Source: Fidelibacterota bacterium (GTDB lineage Bacteria > Fidelibacterota > Marinisomatia > Marinisomatales > SCKK01). From it: a stretch of DNA of 39,036 nt. Location: contig JADFPG010000007.1 of NCBI GenBank assembly GCA_022562455.1, positions 1 to 39,036 on the forward strand. The letters are read 5' to 3'. Positions 18,220 to 26,352 of the stretch are shown here, piece by piece (the stretch's first letter is position 1; every line of letters starts with the position of its first letter). A program made the position numbers and the translations under genes. Under the pieces are notes generated by a model that was not told the DNA's origin, ran no database searches, and worked only from the letters and a program-made list of their open reading frames with translations.

Positions 18220-19440
18220 TTGGAATTAAGAACCCTGAAGATTAAAAACATAGGTGAACTGGTTACCTATAACTCTCACCTTTTCAGGTTAGAGAGAGTT
18301 TCGGATGCGGAAATTTATATCGAAGATGGTATCATAGTGGCAATAGGAGAGGAATTGGGGTCAGCAGACCACGAAATTGATGCCGGTGGCGCTTTAGTCA
18401 CACCTGGCTTTGTGGATCCCCATACCCATCCGGTCTTTTCCGAGACAAGAGAGTATGAATTCGAGATGCGGGTGGCAGGAAAAAGTTACCGGGAAATAGC
18501 TGAAGCAGGAGGAGGGATACTTTCTAGTGTTCGATCATTAAGGGAAATTAGTGAAGATGAATTGGTCAAAAAAGTTGCTCAAAGAATGAGAGAATTCCTC
18601 AAATTAGGAACAACCACAATTGAAGCGAAAAGTGGGTATGGTTTGTCTACGAAATCTGAATTGAAATCTTTAAAAGTGTTAAATATAGTCCGAGAGTCCA
18701 TGCAGTTGGATATCGTACCCACATTTCTTGGGGCACATGCATTTCCTGTAGAATATGAAACAGACAGAAATGCCTATATTAAACTTATTTGTGAAGAGAT
18801 GATTCCCGCGATATCAGAACAGGGAATTGCTCAATTTTGCGATGTATTCTGTGAAAAAGGTTGGTTTGAAGTTGATGATGCACGTCGAATTTTAAACACT
18901 GCTAAGAACTACAACTTAGGAATTCGTATGCATGTAGATGAATTTGCTGATTCAGGTGGGGCAATATTGGCTGCAGAGCTCAATGCAACATCTGCTGATC
19001 ATCTGATGCATACATCCGATGAAGGTATCCATAATATGGCAGAATCTGGAGTGACGGCAATTTTACTTCCGGCGACTACCTTCTTTTTAGGAGAATCAAA
19101 CTATGCTCCTGCTCGAAAATTTATTGATGAGGGTGTTAATGTGGCGCTGGCTACCGATTTTAATCCGGGAAGTTCGATGACTCAATCCATGCCGTTTGTT
19201 ATGACTCTGGCATGTCTGTATCTTGGAATGAACGTGGAGGAGGCATTCATTGGCACCACTTATAATTCCGCTCGATCTTTGAATATGGAGGACAAGGTTG
19301 GCAGTCTTGAAGTGGGAAAACAAGCTGATCTTATCATTTGGAACTTGAAAAGCCTTTCCCAGATACCTTACTGGTTTGGAGGGAACAATATTAGATGTGT
19401 CATTAAATGTGGGGAACGAGTTGTCGATTTTAGTGATTAA
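18220..19440 (+). CDS. hutI: Imidazolonepropionase
   Basis: Hydrolyses imidazolonepropionate to N-formimino-glutamate, the third step of histidine degradation. It is a metal-dependent amidohydrolase of 406 residues. Metal-binding motifs are GFVDPHTHPVF (His68, His70), MHVDEFAD near residue 243 and ATDFNPGSS near 315; GYGLSTKSE and LGAHAFP are also typical. The start is TTG 18220; there is no nearby ATG and the family N-terminus aligns here, but AGGAGA at 18195-18200 is about 20 bases away, so initiation is uncertain. It follows hutU directly. Confidence 0.96.
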   Translation: MELRTLKIKNIGELVTYNSHLFRLERVSDAEIYIEDGIIVAIGEELGSADHEIDAGGALVTPGFVDPHTHPVFSETREYEFEMRVAGKSYREIAEAGGGILSSVRSLREISEDELVKKVAQRMREFLKLGTTTIEAKSGYGLSTKSELKSLKVLNIVRESMQLDIVPTFLGAHAFPVEYETDRNAYIKLICEEMIPAISEQGIAQFCDVFCEKGWFEVDDARRILNTAKNYNLGIRMHVDEFADSGGAILAAELNATSADHLMHTSDEGIHNMAESGVTAILLPATTFFLGESNYAPARKFIDEGVNVALATDFNPGSSMTQSMPFVMTLACLYLGMNVEEAFIGTTYNSARSLNMEDKVGSLEVGKQADLIIWNLKSLSQIPYWFGGNNIRCVIKCGERVVDFSD

Positions 19441-19902
19441 TGAACTGATTGTATTACCTCTGTTATGGGTAGGTGAATCAAGAACCAAGATCCAGGTCTG
19501 CCCTGCCTGACGGCCCGTCCGCCGGTGGGCGGGCAGGGAATATTCGGATCTTCTGAAATTTAGTTGGAAACAATTGGTTGGTTTCTTCACGTAATGTATT
19601 AACACGTAAAAGGTTAGCGTATAGTGACCTTTGAAACTAATTGCGAATAAATAAGAAGTATTAAATATGTGTTCATTTCCTTTCTATCGAGTTGGTAAAC
19701 ACATTACCTAAGCCTTTATAAATAGTGACATAATGAAATCTTTTGATTCATATTTGCTTGATCTTTGTGGAGTGAAAACTGTGCAACTAAATTTCAGAAC
19801 ACCCATATATTCATACGATATCCATCTACGGATTATCCACTAATAAAGGGGTTATATGGGAAAGAATTTGGTCAATTAAGTTTTCCAAAACCTATGTGTT
19901 GA
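19441..19902 (+). other. Intergenic region between hutI and comF, with large palindrome
   Basis: About 460 bases with no convincing gene. The only strong structure is the nested palindrome at 19487-19552, described separately. The remainder is AT-rich and featureless to my reading, and the comF start has no clear ribosome site. Confidence 0.5.
19487..19552 (+). repeat. GC-rich palindrome nested in an outer AAGATCC/GGATCTT repeat
   Basis: An outer inverted repeat (AAGATCC at 19487-19493, GGATCTT at 19546-19552) encloses a GC-rich hairpin at 19501-19538 whose ends are CCCTGCC and GGCAGGG and whose core pairs GCCCGTCC with GGGCGGGC. The base composition is far richer in GC than its surroundings. 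The left arm CCTGCCTGAC is the exact reverse complement of the arm at 26309-26318. Confidence 0.85.
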
Positions 19903-20598
19903 ATGATTAAAGAAAAAAGATTTGGATTACGTCAACTGTGGAGTGGGTTTATAGATATCATTTATCCCCCATTTTGCCTTGTTTGTAATATAAAACTATC
20001 GCAAGGAGAACATGTAATATGTAGCCATTGTTGGGATAAATTGATCCCTACACATCTTGGGAATTGGCAAAATGAAGTAACTCATAAAGAGGGGTTGGAT
20101 TATGTCTTAACCGGATGGTTTTTTGATGAAATATTTCAAAATATTATTCATTCATTAAAATACAAGGAAATGAGAATAGTAGCGAAAGAATTGGGTTTAA
20201 GATTGGGAAAAATGTTTTTGACTGAATTACAATATTTAAAATTAGATGTTGTGATCCCAGTACCATTACACCCTGCAAAATTACGATCTCGTGGTTTTAA
20301 TCAGAGTGATCTCATCGGTAAATCACTATCAAAGGTGATCGGAGTGCCTTATGATTTCAAAATATTAAAACGAACGAAAAATACACAATCTCAAACAACT
20401 CTTGGTATTGATGAGAGGAAATTAAATGTATCAGAAGCCTTTTCAGTTTCTTCATCACCATCTTATAAAAGATATTTGATTGTTGATGATGTGTTAACAA
20501 CCGGAGCAACTTTGGCAGGGTGTGCATTTGCATTGAGAGAAAAGAAGGCAGAATTTATTGCGGTTATTACTTCAGGAACCCCTAAAATTGAAGCATGA
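19903..20598 (+). CDS. comF: ComF-type phosphoribosyltransferase-domain protein
   Basis: ComF proteins take part in DNA uptake during natural transformation, and a role with single-stranded DNA handling has been proposed. The product is 231 residues. An N-terminal zinc finger is formed by Cys25, Cys28, Cys40 and Cys43 (CLVC and CSHC). The C-terminal half is a type I phosphoribosyltransferase domain with the PRPP loop VDDVLTTGAT at residues 194-203, preceded by VIPVPLHPAKLRSRGFNQSDL. It stands alone, between hutI and pgk. Confidence 0.93.
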   Translation: MIKEKRFGLRQLWSGFIDIIYPPFCLVCNIKLSQGEHVICSHCWDKLIPTHLGNWQNEVTHKEGLDYVLTGWFFDEIFQNIIHSLKYKEMRIVAKELGLRLGKMFLTELQYLKLDVVIPVPLHPAKLRSRGFNQSDLIGKSLSKVIGVPYDFKILKRTKNTQSQTTLGIDERKLNVSEAFSVSSSPSYKRYLIVDDVLTTGATLAGCAFALREKKAEFIAVITSGTPKIEA

Positions 20599-20720
20599 AA
20601 GTAATGCATCAGTTTGGGTTTCAAATGGGAATAACCTGAAACGTGAATAGCACCAGCCCCTATAGAGAATGAAGTGAACGTAACGGGGAAACTTGTCCGC
20701 AGGACTCTGCTAGAAACTTG

Positions 20721-20736
20721 TCCCGAAATTTTGGGA
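20721..20736 (+). repeat. TCCCGAAATTTTGGGA palindrome
   Basis: A 16-base near-perfect palindrome in the 227-base gap between comF and pgk. It matches the inner palindrome at 18172-18187 except for one base and is related to the perfect one at 26267-26284, so it looks like a recurrent motif in this genome. Upstream, ACTTGTC occurs twice (20696 and 20716). Confidence 0.7.
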
Positions 20737-20825
20737 TAATACCTGATACTTGGAACTTTATCATCAAATTCACCAAAAACCGAACATATAGTAATAAATA
20801 TGAATAAAAACATCCTGAAAGATCC

Positions 20826-22010
20826 ATGATAACGATTGATTCAATAAATATAAGAAATCAAAAGGTACTCATGCGAGTTGATTTTAATGTACCTATTGAA
20901 CATGAGGTTATTAAAGACAATTTTCGAATTCAAGCTGCATTACCTTCCATCGAACACTGTTTGAATAATCGTGCATCTGTCATACTGATGTCTCATTTAG
21001 GAAGACCAAAGGGTAAACGGAATAGTGAATTAAGTCTGATACCTGTCGGGGAATACCTCTCAGATTACCTTCAAAAACCGGTAAAATTTTCTAATTCCTG
21101 CATTTCTAAAGATGCTATAGCAGTGTCGAAAAATCTTCTTCCAGGCGAAGTACACCTGCTTGAAAATTTACGTTTTTATCCAGGGGAAACTGAAAATGAT
21201 TCGGGTTTCAGTCACCAATTAGCCAAACATGGAACAGTTTATATTAATGATGCCTTTGGTACGGCTCACCGAGCACATGCTTCCAACGTTGGAGTCGTAA
21301 AATATTTTAAAACAAAAGGTATCGGATTTTTGATGAAAAGCGAATATGATTTTCTGTTTAATGCAATTCAAAACCCAGTAAGACCACTCGTCATTATTTT
21401 GGGAGGTGCCAAAATAGGAACAAAATTAAAGTTGATTCACCGTTTTTTGAAGGAAGCAGATGATATAATCATTGGGGGCGCCATGGCTTTTACATTTTTA
21501 AAAGCAAAGGGGTTTAAAATTGGAAAATCACTTTTCGAGAATGATTTAATGGAAACCGCCAAAGATATTATGAAGAAATCCAAACAGCTAAATGTTACGA
21601 TTCAATTACCAGAGGATTTTATTGTTGCAAAAAGTCTTTCAATTACATCTGAGATCACTGAAAAAATATTAGAAGATTTTAATAATGACGAAATAGGATT
21701 TGATATAGGAACAATTACATTAAACAAGTTTTTAAAAGTGATAAATAAAGGTCGTACTGTAGTCTGGAATGGTCCCATGGGAGTATTTGAGGATCCAAGG
21801 TTCAGGCAGGGTACAGTAGGTATAGCTGATGCAGTGGGGAAGGTGAATGAACGGGGACTGTCAATCATTGGAGGAGGTGATACGGCAGCGGTTATCAGGG
21901 ACTTAAATATGATGTCGTCAATGTCTCATATTTCTACCGGAGGTGGGGCTTCTTTGGAATTACTTGCAGGGAAAAAGCTACCTGCGTTATCTGTATTGGA
22001 GGGAGTATAA
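20826..22010 (+). CDS. pgk: Phosphoglycerate kinase
   Basis: Transfers phosphate between 1,3-bisphosphoglycerate and ADP in glycolysis. The product is 394 residues with MRVDFNVP (residues 16-23), SHLGRPKG, LENLRFYPGE, AFGTAHRAHAS, VWNGPMGVFE, GGGDTAAVI and STGGGASLELLAG, so the active site and both nucleotide-binding regions are complete. The final stop overlaps the tpiA ATG by one base. Shine-Dalgarno pairing is weak (GAAAGATCC). Confidence 0.98.
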   Translation: MITIDSINIRNQKVLMRVDFNVPIEHEVIKDNFRIQAALPSIEHCLNNRASVILMSHLGRPKGKRNSELSLIPVGEYLSDYLQKPVKFSNSCISKDAIAVSKNLLPGEVHLLENLRFYPGETENDSGFSHQLAKHGTVYINDAFGTAHRAHASNVGVVKYFKTKGIGFLMKSEYDFLFNAIQNPVRPLVIILGGAKIGTKLKLIHRFLKEADDIIIGGAMAFTFLKAKGFKIGKSLFENDLMETAKDIMKKSKQLNVTIQLPEDFIVAKSLSITSEITEKILEDFNNDEIGFDIGTITLNKFLKVINKGRTVVWNGPMGVFEDPRFRQGTVGIADAVGKVNERGLSIIGGGDTAAVIRDLNMMSSMSHISTGGGASLELLAGKKLPALSVLEGV

Positions 22011-22777
22011 TGGATAATAGAATTCCGGTTGTTGCAGCTAATTGGAAGATGAATAAGACCATTAGTGAAGGGAAATTATTTGTTGAAATTTTAAATAATA
22101 AAATTTTGTACAAACCTGAAGTAGATATTATATTATGCGCTTCGTATCCATTGCTCTTTCAAATGAATTTACTTCTTGATAGCGGTAATATTCAACTGGG
22201 CGCCCAGAATATGCATTGGGAGTTATCTGGTCCATTTACTGGCGAGGTATCTCCATTGATGTTAAAATCCTGTGGAGTTCAGTGGGTTATTTTAGGTCAT
22301 TCGGAACGAAGACACCTGTTTCACGAAACTGATGAAACAATCATGAAAAAGGTAATATCAGCGCTGAAATCAGGGATTAAACCAATATTCTGTGTTGGTG
22401 AAAAGATAGACGAAAGGAAAAGTGGGCGGACCGAAGAAGTATTGGAAAGACAGTTGTCCGGATTGCTTGAGACTATAAACGAAGTTGAACTAAATAGGTT
22501 TATTTTTGCTTATGAACCTGTTTGGGCTATCGGGACAGGAGAAAATGCCACGCCCAGCCAAGTCAAAATAACTCATCGGTTTATCCGTGAACGAATTAGT
22601 AGACGTATTCCGGAATGTTTAGAGAAACTTAGGATTATTTATGGTGGTAGTGTGAATTTGGATAATGCGAAGGAACTGATAGAAATTGAGGGAGTGGATG
22701 GGTTTTTAATTGGAGGAGCAAGCTTAGAAGTAGAAAGTTTCGAGAAAATTATTAACATAGTTAAAGAAAACGAATAG
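22010..22777 (+). CDS. tpiA: Triosephosphate isomerase
   Basis: Interconverts dihydroxyacetone phosphate and glyceraldehyde 3-phosphate. The product is 255 residues. Active-site residues are visible: Asn11 and Lys13 in AANWKMNK, His97 in GHSERR, and the catalytic Glu169 in YEPVWAIGTG; the phosphate-binding YGGSV and LIGGASL are present. It overlaps pgk by one base and is followed after 12 bases by secG, so pgk-tpiA-secG is probably one transcript. Confidence 0.98.
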   Translation: MDNRIPVVAANWKMNKTISEGKLFVEILNNKILYKPEVDIILCASYPLLFQMNLLLDSGNIQLGAQNMHWELSGPFTGEVSPLMLKSCGVQWVILGHSERRHLFHETDETIMKKVISALKSGIKPIFCVGEKIDERKSGRTEEVLERQLSGLLETINEVELNRFIFAYEPVWAIGTGENATPSQVKITHRFIRERISRRIPECLEKLRIIYGGSVNLDNAKELIEIEGVDGFLIGGASLEVESFEKIINIVKENE

Positions 22778-22789
22778 AGGAAATAATAA

Positions 22790-23128
22790 ATGTATGGATT
22801 TTTTGTATTTTTGCATGTACTTGTAAGTGTACTATTGGTTGTGGTCATACTTATGCAGTCTAGTAAAGGGGGTGGTTTGGCAGGGACTTTTGGTGGAGGT
22901 ATGTCCACTGCTATGTTTGGAGGCCGAGGTGCCGGGAGTTTTTTAAGTAAAGTTACAGTAGGTTTAGCAATTGGGTTTATGACTTTGGCGATTTTGATAA
23001 GCTTAGTAAATACACCTGGTGGCTCTGCTACAGAATCTATTGTAAAAAAGAAAGCTGAAGAACGAGTTATAACACCAGGCTATGATTTACCCGTTCCTAT
23101 CTCGTTCCCGGTCACTGATGACGAGTAA
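22790..23128 (+). CDS. secG: Protein translocase subunit SecG
   Basis: SecG assists SecYE-mediated export. The product is 112 residues with two membrane segments, FVFLHVLVSVLLVVVILMQ and an aliphatic segment at about residues 58-75, separated by the typical Gly-rich stretch SSKGGGLAGTFGGG. The tail after the second helix is charged and Pro-rich. AGAGGAAAT precedes the ATG. The association of secG with tpiA and a following tRNA-Leu is common in bacteria. Confidence 0.95.
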   Translation: MYGFFVFLHVLVSVLLVVVILMQSSKGGGLAGTFGGGMSTAMFGGRGAGSFLSKVTVGLAIGFMTLAILISLVNTPGGSATESIVKKKAEERVITPGYDLPVPISFPVTDDE

Positions 23129-23133
23129 TATTT

Positions 23134-23217
23134 GCCGAAGTGGTGGAACTGGTAGACACGCTGTCTTGAGGGGGCAGTGAGAGTAATCTTGTGCGGGTTC
23201 GAGTCCCGCCTTCGGCA
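23134..23217 (+). tRNA. tRNA-Leu (anticodon GAG)
   Basis: A complete class II tRNA. The acceptor GCCGAAG pairs with CTTCGGC, with discriminator A at 23217. The anticodon stem CTGTC/GGCAG encloses TTGAGGG, with GAG at 23168-23170. There is a long variable arm, and the T-arm is GCGGG-TTCGAGT-CCCGC. CCA is not encoded. It begins 5 bases after secG. Confidence 0.97.
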
Positions 23218-23236
23218 CAATGGGTGGTCATCATTA

Positions 23237-23244
23237 AAAATACG
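23237..23244 (+). repeat. Left 8-bp target-site duplication
   Basis: AAAATACG directly abuts the left terminal inverted repeat of the 201-bp element and is identical to 23446-23453. Confidence 0.85.
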
Positions 23245-23445
23245 GTAACTCTTTAGGCGCAGGCGAAGGTAAATAGAATGAAGAATGAAGAAATAAATCT
23301 TAAATTTTCGATTTTAAGGAGATGAGCTTTCGTTAGCTAACGGACAGAAATGCCGGTATGGCAACTAAATCTGATCCTTATCCCGAATCTTCTGGGCTTA
23401 GCCTTTTATTAAAGCCTCGTTCCGCAAAATAGGCTAAAGAGTTAC
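23245..23445 (+). mobile_element. MITE-like 201-bp element with perfect 12-bp terminal inverted repeats
   Basis: The ends are GTAACTCTTTAG (23245-23256) and CTAAAGAGTTAC (23434-23445), a perfect 12-bp inverted repeat, flanked by AAAATACG on both sides. No gene is inside. It contains further palindromes, such as CGTTAGCTAACG near 23330-23342 and TCCCGAATCTTCTGGG at 23381-23396. An 8-bp duplication and GTAA-starting ends resemble the IS66 family, but ISL3, IS256 and IS1595 also make 8-bp duplications. It sits between tRNA-Leu and the TPR gene, ending 28 bases before that gene's start. Confidence 0.85.
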
Positions 23446-23453
23446 AAAATACG
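23446..23453 (+). repeat. Right 8-bp target-site duplication
   Basis: AAAATACG directly follows the right terminal inverted repeat and matches 23237-23244 in all eight bases. Confidence 0.85.
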
Positions 23454-23473
23454 AAAATAGGGGGAAACTCTTT

Positions 23474-24790
23474 ATGGAATTGAAGAAAATCGCATTCATG
23501 CAATCACTTCTTGTCACAATTGTTCTGTGTCAAACACCTTATGAATTACTTGATCAGGGGAAAATACTCTTAGAACAAGGTGATTTGAATGGTGCAGAAG
23601 AATCAGTAAAATCAGCGTTAAAGATTGATAATGGTTTGGCAGAGGGTCACTTTATTTTGAGTCAAGTATATTTAACTCGGAATGATTTAAATGCATGTCG
23701 TGAGCATATAAATCGTGCCATTGAAATTGATCAATATAATGAGGACTATCGTGCAGATTTTGATAAGGTAAATGATGTGGCAAAGATGATGGCTACTGGT
23801 TTAAAAAGTCTCGAAACGGGTGACCATGAAAAAGCTATTGTGACTTTTGAACTGGTGATTGAAAAACTTCCTCTTTATGCAGCTGCGCCTATATATTATA
23901 TCGGAGTTGCAGTGGGTCGAGAGGGCGATGTACGCGAAGCTGCCAATCAATTTAGGAAATCTTTAAAGATCAATCCTGGTTATGAACGGGCAAGCTCAGC
24001 GCTGATTAATTTTACTAACCGGACATTCAATGAGGGGAACCAATATGTTCGGAGAGGAGATTATGATGGCGCAATTGAAAGTTATCAACTTGTACTTGAA
24101 TTGGATCCCCTTTACTATAAAGCATATTTTCAATTGGGAGTAGTAAACACAAAGTTGGGAGATTATGCAGCAGCAATAGATAATTATAGAAAATCTGTGA
24201 ATATTGAACCCAATTTTTCGAAAGGATGGTTTGCATTAGGACTTGGATTGCAAAAAAATGATCAGCTGGAAGAAGGTTTGGAAGCCTTTAAAAAGGCAAC
24301 GGAAGTAGACCCCACCTATGCTAAAGCCCATTCGCAAATGGGAACCATTTATGTAATACTGGAAGATTTTAATTCAGCAGAGAATGCTTTTAATATGGCA
24401 ATTCAAGTTGATCCAAGTTATGCGAGACCCTATCAAAACTTGGGGAATATTTATGTGGAACATGAACGATTTGATGAAGCAATTAACACACTATTGACTG
24501 CTACGGCTTTGGATGATAAATCTCCTAAATCCTGGTACTTCCTATCTCGAGCATATAACGCCACAGATCAATGTGACGAAGCGAGAGAGGCAGCTTTGGG
24601 AGCATTGAGGACGAAGAAAAATTATGCTCCTGCACAGTTTGAATTAGGGACTGCGGAAATATGCTTAGGGAATAAAACCGCTGCATTACAAGCTTTCGAA
24701 AAAGCAAGAAAAGATCGTTCTTGGAGAAAATCTGCTGAATATGAGATTGACAAAATAAAAAATCCTCATAAATATGAAAATGTAAAATAA
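23474..24790 (+). CDS. Secreted or periplasmic TPR-repeat protein
   Basis: The 438-residue product starts with a short hydrophobic signal (AFMQSLLVTIVLCQT) and is otherwise made of about ten tetratricopeptide repeats spanning most of the protein, each with the A/G-x-x-x-Y/F and P-x-x-x pattern (for example GDYDGAIESYQLVLELDP and EDFNSAENAFNMAIQVDP). TPRs form a superhelix that binds other proteins; no catalytic domain is present, so I assign no specific role. AGGGGGA shortly upstream serves as ribosome site. The MITE-like element ends 28 bases before it, so its original promoter may have been displaced. Confidence 0.88.
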   Translation: MELKKIAFMQSLLVTIVLCQTPYELLDQGKILLEQGDLNGAEESVKSALKIDNGLAEGHFILSQVYLTRNDLNACREHINRAIEIDQYNEDYRADFDKVNDVAKMMATGLKSLETGDHEKAIVTFELVIEKLPLYAAAPIYYIGVAVGREGDVREAANQFRKSLKINPGYERASSALINFTNRTFNEGNQYVRRGDYDGAIESYQLVLELDPLYYKAYFQLGVVNTKLGDYAAAIDNYRKSVNIEPNFSKGWFALGLGLQKNDQLEEGLEAFKKATEVDPTYAKAHSQMGTIYVILEDFNSAENAFNMAIQVDPSYARPYQNLGNIYVEHERFDEAINTLLTATALDDKSPKSWYFLSRAYNATDQCDEAREAALGALRTKKNYAPAQFELGTAEICLGNKTAALQAFEKARKDRSWRKSAEYEIDKIKNPHKYENVK

Positions 24791-24802
24791 AATGTTTAAT
24801 TT

Positions 24803-24827
24803 GGGTGTCAGAAAACGCCCATTTTTT
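24803..24827 (+). terminator. Probable intrinsic terminator of the TPR gene
   Basis: GGGTG (24803-24807) pairs with CGCCC (24816-24820), including one T-G wobble, across an 8-base loop, followed by ATTTTTT. It is short-stemmed but correctly placed, 13 bases after the stop. Confidence 0.6.
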
Positions 24828-25015
24828 AAGGGCACAGGATTGCCAATGACCTTCGGACAAATCCATCCCTAAACTTCGAGATTCCTTGTTATGGGGCTGG
24901 CGGGGCAGGCAACAAAAGCACAAATAATATCAGCAAGGTACTAACCTATTCATATTTTAAATTGGCGCTGTTCTAAATATCGCATGATCTATGCCGATTG
25001 AGAAATTGGTTAAAA

Positions 25016-25141
25016 GGTTAGTTGTGAGTGGTGAGTAGTGATTGGTGAGCAGTAACTGGTGAGCGGTGGAGTGGTATAGTACCAGTAACCAATAACCAGC
25101 TACCAATAACCAGTTACCACTCACCAATATCAAACCACAGC
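25016..25141 (+). repeat. Degenerate GGTGAGTRGTGA / AACCAATAACC inverted repeat cluster
   Basis: The left half is a run of short GGTGAGT/AGTGATT-type units and the right half a run of ACCAGTAACCAATAACC-type units, the reverse-complement class. The two halves meet near 25075 (GTGGTATAGTACCA) and could form a long imperfect hairpin. Not coding, since frames are of low complexity, and not CRISPR, since there are no spacers. Confidence 0.8.
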
Positions 25142-25210
25142 TCATACATTCCATCAAGAAAAAGTGGATAATTCATACATTTCATAGAACAAAGCCTTTA
25201 AATTCAGGTG

Positions 25211-25897
25211 ATGATTAAAGCCGTAATCTTCGATTTAGACAATACATTGCTCGATTTTATTAGAATGAAGGAAAGAGCAGTAGCTGCCGCCGTAGAAGCT
25301 ATGATTGAAGCCGGTCTTGACGTTGATCTTGAAGAATCATATAAAAAAATCATGCATCTCTATGAATCCCATGGATGGGAAAATCAGGAGGTTTTTAATG
25401 ACTTTCTAACAGAATTGTCAGGTAAAGTGAATTACAAATACCTTGCAGCAGCCATTGTAGCTTACAGAAGAGCGCGAGAGGCGTCGTTAATGCCATACCC
25501 AAATGTTTCAAAGACCCTGACAGAATTAGCAAGAAATGGGGTCAAAATTGCAGTCATATCAGATGCACCTGCAAGAGAAGCATGGTTACGGATTTATTAT
25601 TTGAATCTGCATCACAGCTTTGATTTGGTTTTGACTTTTGACGATATTGGTGTCAGAAAACCTGACCCAAAAGGATTCAAAATGGTATTAGAGAGATTAC
25701 AGATCAAAGCAGAAGAAGCCATCATGGTGGGCGATTGGCCTGAACGGGATATGGTAGGTGCTTCTCAATTAGGCATAAAAACAGTTTTTGCTCGATATGG
25801 GGATACGTTCGATACTGTGGATTCCGGAGCAGATTGGGATGTGGATAATATTTATGAAATTGTGAATATTATCCAATCGATCAATGGCGAACAATAA
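25211..25897 (+). CDS. HAD-superfamily hydrolase, phosphatase-like
   Basis: A cytosolic phosphohydrolase of the haloacid dehalogenase superfamily; substrate unknown. From ATG 25211 the product is 228 residues. Motif I is VIFDLDNTLLDF (nucleophile and acid/base Asp pair near residues 8-10), motif II is AVISDAP, motif III is the Lys in VRKPDPKGF, and motif IV is MVGDWPERDMVGA. A helical cap lies between motifs I and II, as in subfamily IA. A GTG at 25208 is also possible. The 3' end overlaps acpS by 14 bases. Confidence 0.9.
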   Translation: MIKAVIFDLDNTLLDFIRMKERAVAAAVEAMIEAGLDVDLEESYKKIMHLYESHGWENQEVFNDFLTELSGKVNYKYLAAAIVAYRRAREASLMPYPNVSKTLTELARNGVKIAVISDAPAREAWLRIYYLNLHHSFDLVLTFDDIGVRKPDPKGFKMVLERLQIKAEEAIMVGDWPERDMVGASQLGIKTVFARYGDTFDTVDSGADWDVDNIYEIVNIIQSINGEQ

Positions 25898-26258
25898 GTT
25901 AGGTATTGGAAATGATATTGTTGAAGTTGACAGAATACATCAGCTCAGTAACTCACATGGACAGCGGTTTTTCCGTCATGTTTTTACCCAAAACGAAGTA
26001 GAATGGTGTCAAAAAAGACAAGCGCCACATATTCATTTTGCTGGGAAATTTGCGGCAAAAGAAGCGGTGAAAAAGGCATTGATGTCTATGGGAGAATCTG
26101 AGACGATTCCCCTCAAATCAATTGAAATAAATCGAAGCGAGGGAAAACCACCTACAGTCAATGTTTTATGTGATCTTTCGTCTTCTTATCATATAAAAAT
26201 ATCGATTGCCCATACAAACTTACTTGCTACAGCAGTAGCTATTGTTCAGGTAAAATGA
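25884..26258 (+). CDS. acpS: Holo-[acyl-carrier-protein] synthase
   Basis: Attaches 4'-phosphopantetheine from CoA to acyl carrier protein. The 124-residue product has the two family motifs: GIGNDIVEVDRI with the metal-binding Asp11, and GKFAAKEAVKKAL with Glu60. The C-terminal KISIAHTNLLATAVAI strand is typical. The start overlaps the HAD gene by 14 bases. The neighbouring nnr gene is a frequent partner of acpS in bacteria. Confidence 0.96.
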   Translation: MANNKLGIGNDIVEVDRIHQLSNSHGQRFFRHVFTQNEVEWCQKRQAPHIHFAGKFAAKEAVKKALMSMGESETIPLKSIEINRSEGKPPTVNVLCDLSSSYHIKISIAHTNLLATAVAIVQVK

Positions 26259-26266
26259 AACATTCA

Positions 26267-26284
26267 TCCCAATGGCCATTGGGA
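26267..26284 (+). repeat. Perfect 18-bp palindrome TCCCAATGGCCATTGGGA
   Basis: A fully self-complementary 18-mer, 8 bases after the acpS stop. It has the same TCCC...GGGA ends as the palindromes at 18172 and 20721. There is no T-run following, so termination is not supported; a protein-binding site or a mobile palindrome is possible. Confidence 0.85.
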
Positions 26285-26288
26285 CAAA

Positions 26289-26318
26289 CCCGCCCGACTG
26301 AGCACATGGTCAGGCAGG
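26289..26318 (+). repeat. CCYGCCYGAC palindrome copy
   Basis: CCCGCCCGAC (26289-26298) and GTCAGGCAGG (26309-26318) form an inverted repeat with two C/T differences, that is, wobble-tolerant pairing, around a 10-base loop. It lies 4 bases after the 18-bp palindrome in the acpS-nnr gap, and shares its arms with the elements at 19502 and 30536. Confidence 0.78.
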
Positions 26319-26352
26319 GCAGGCAATTCTCCATGCTCAAAACTATCTTCAG

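Larger units (their letters stand above)
24791..25210 (+). other. Intergenic region with terminator and repeat cluster
   Basis: About 420 bases without a gene. It contains a probable terminator (24803-24827), a GGCGGGGCAGGCAAC stretch at 24899-24913 related to the repeat at 26315-26325, and a long degenerate inverted repeat (25016-25141), each described separately. Confidence 0.6.

Noticed and set aside
25016-25141. CRISPR-like array
   Set aside because: Units are short and degenerate, with no regular spacers, and no cas gene is nearby.
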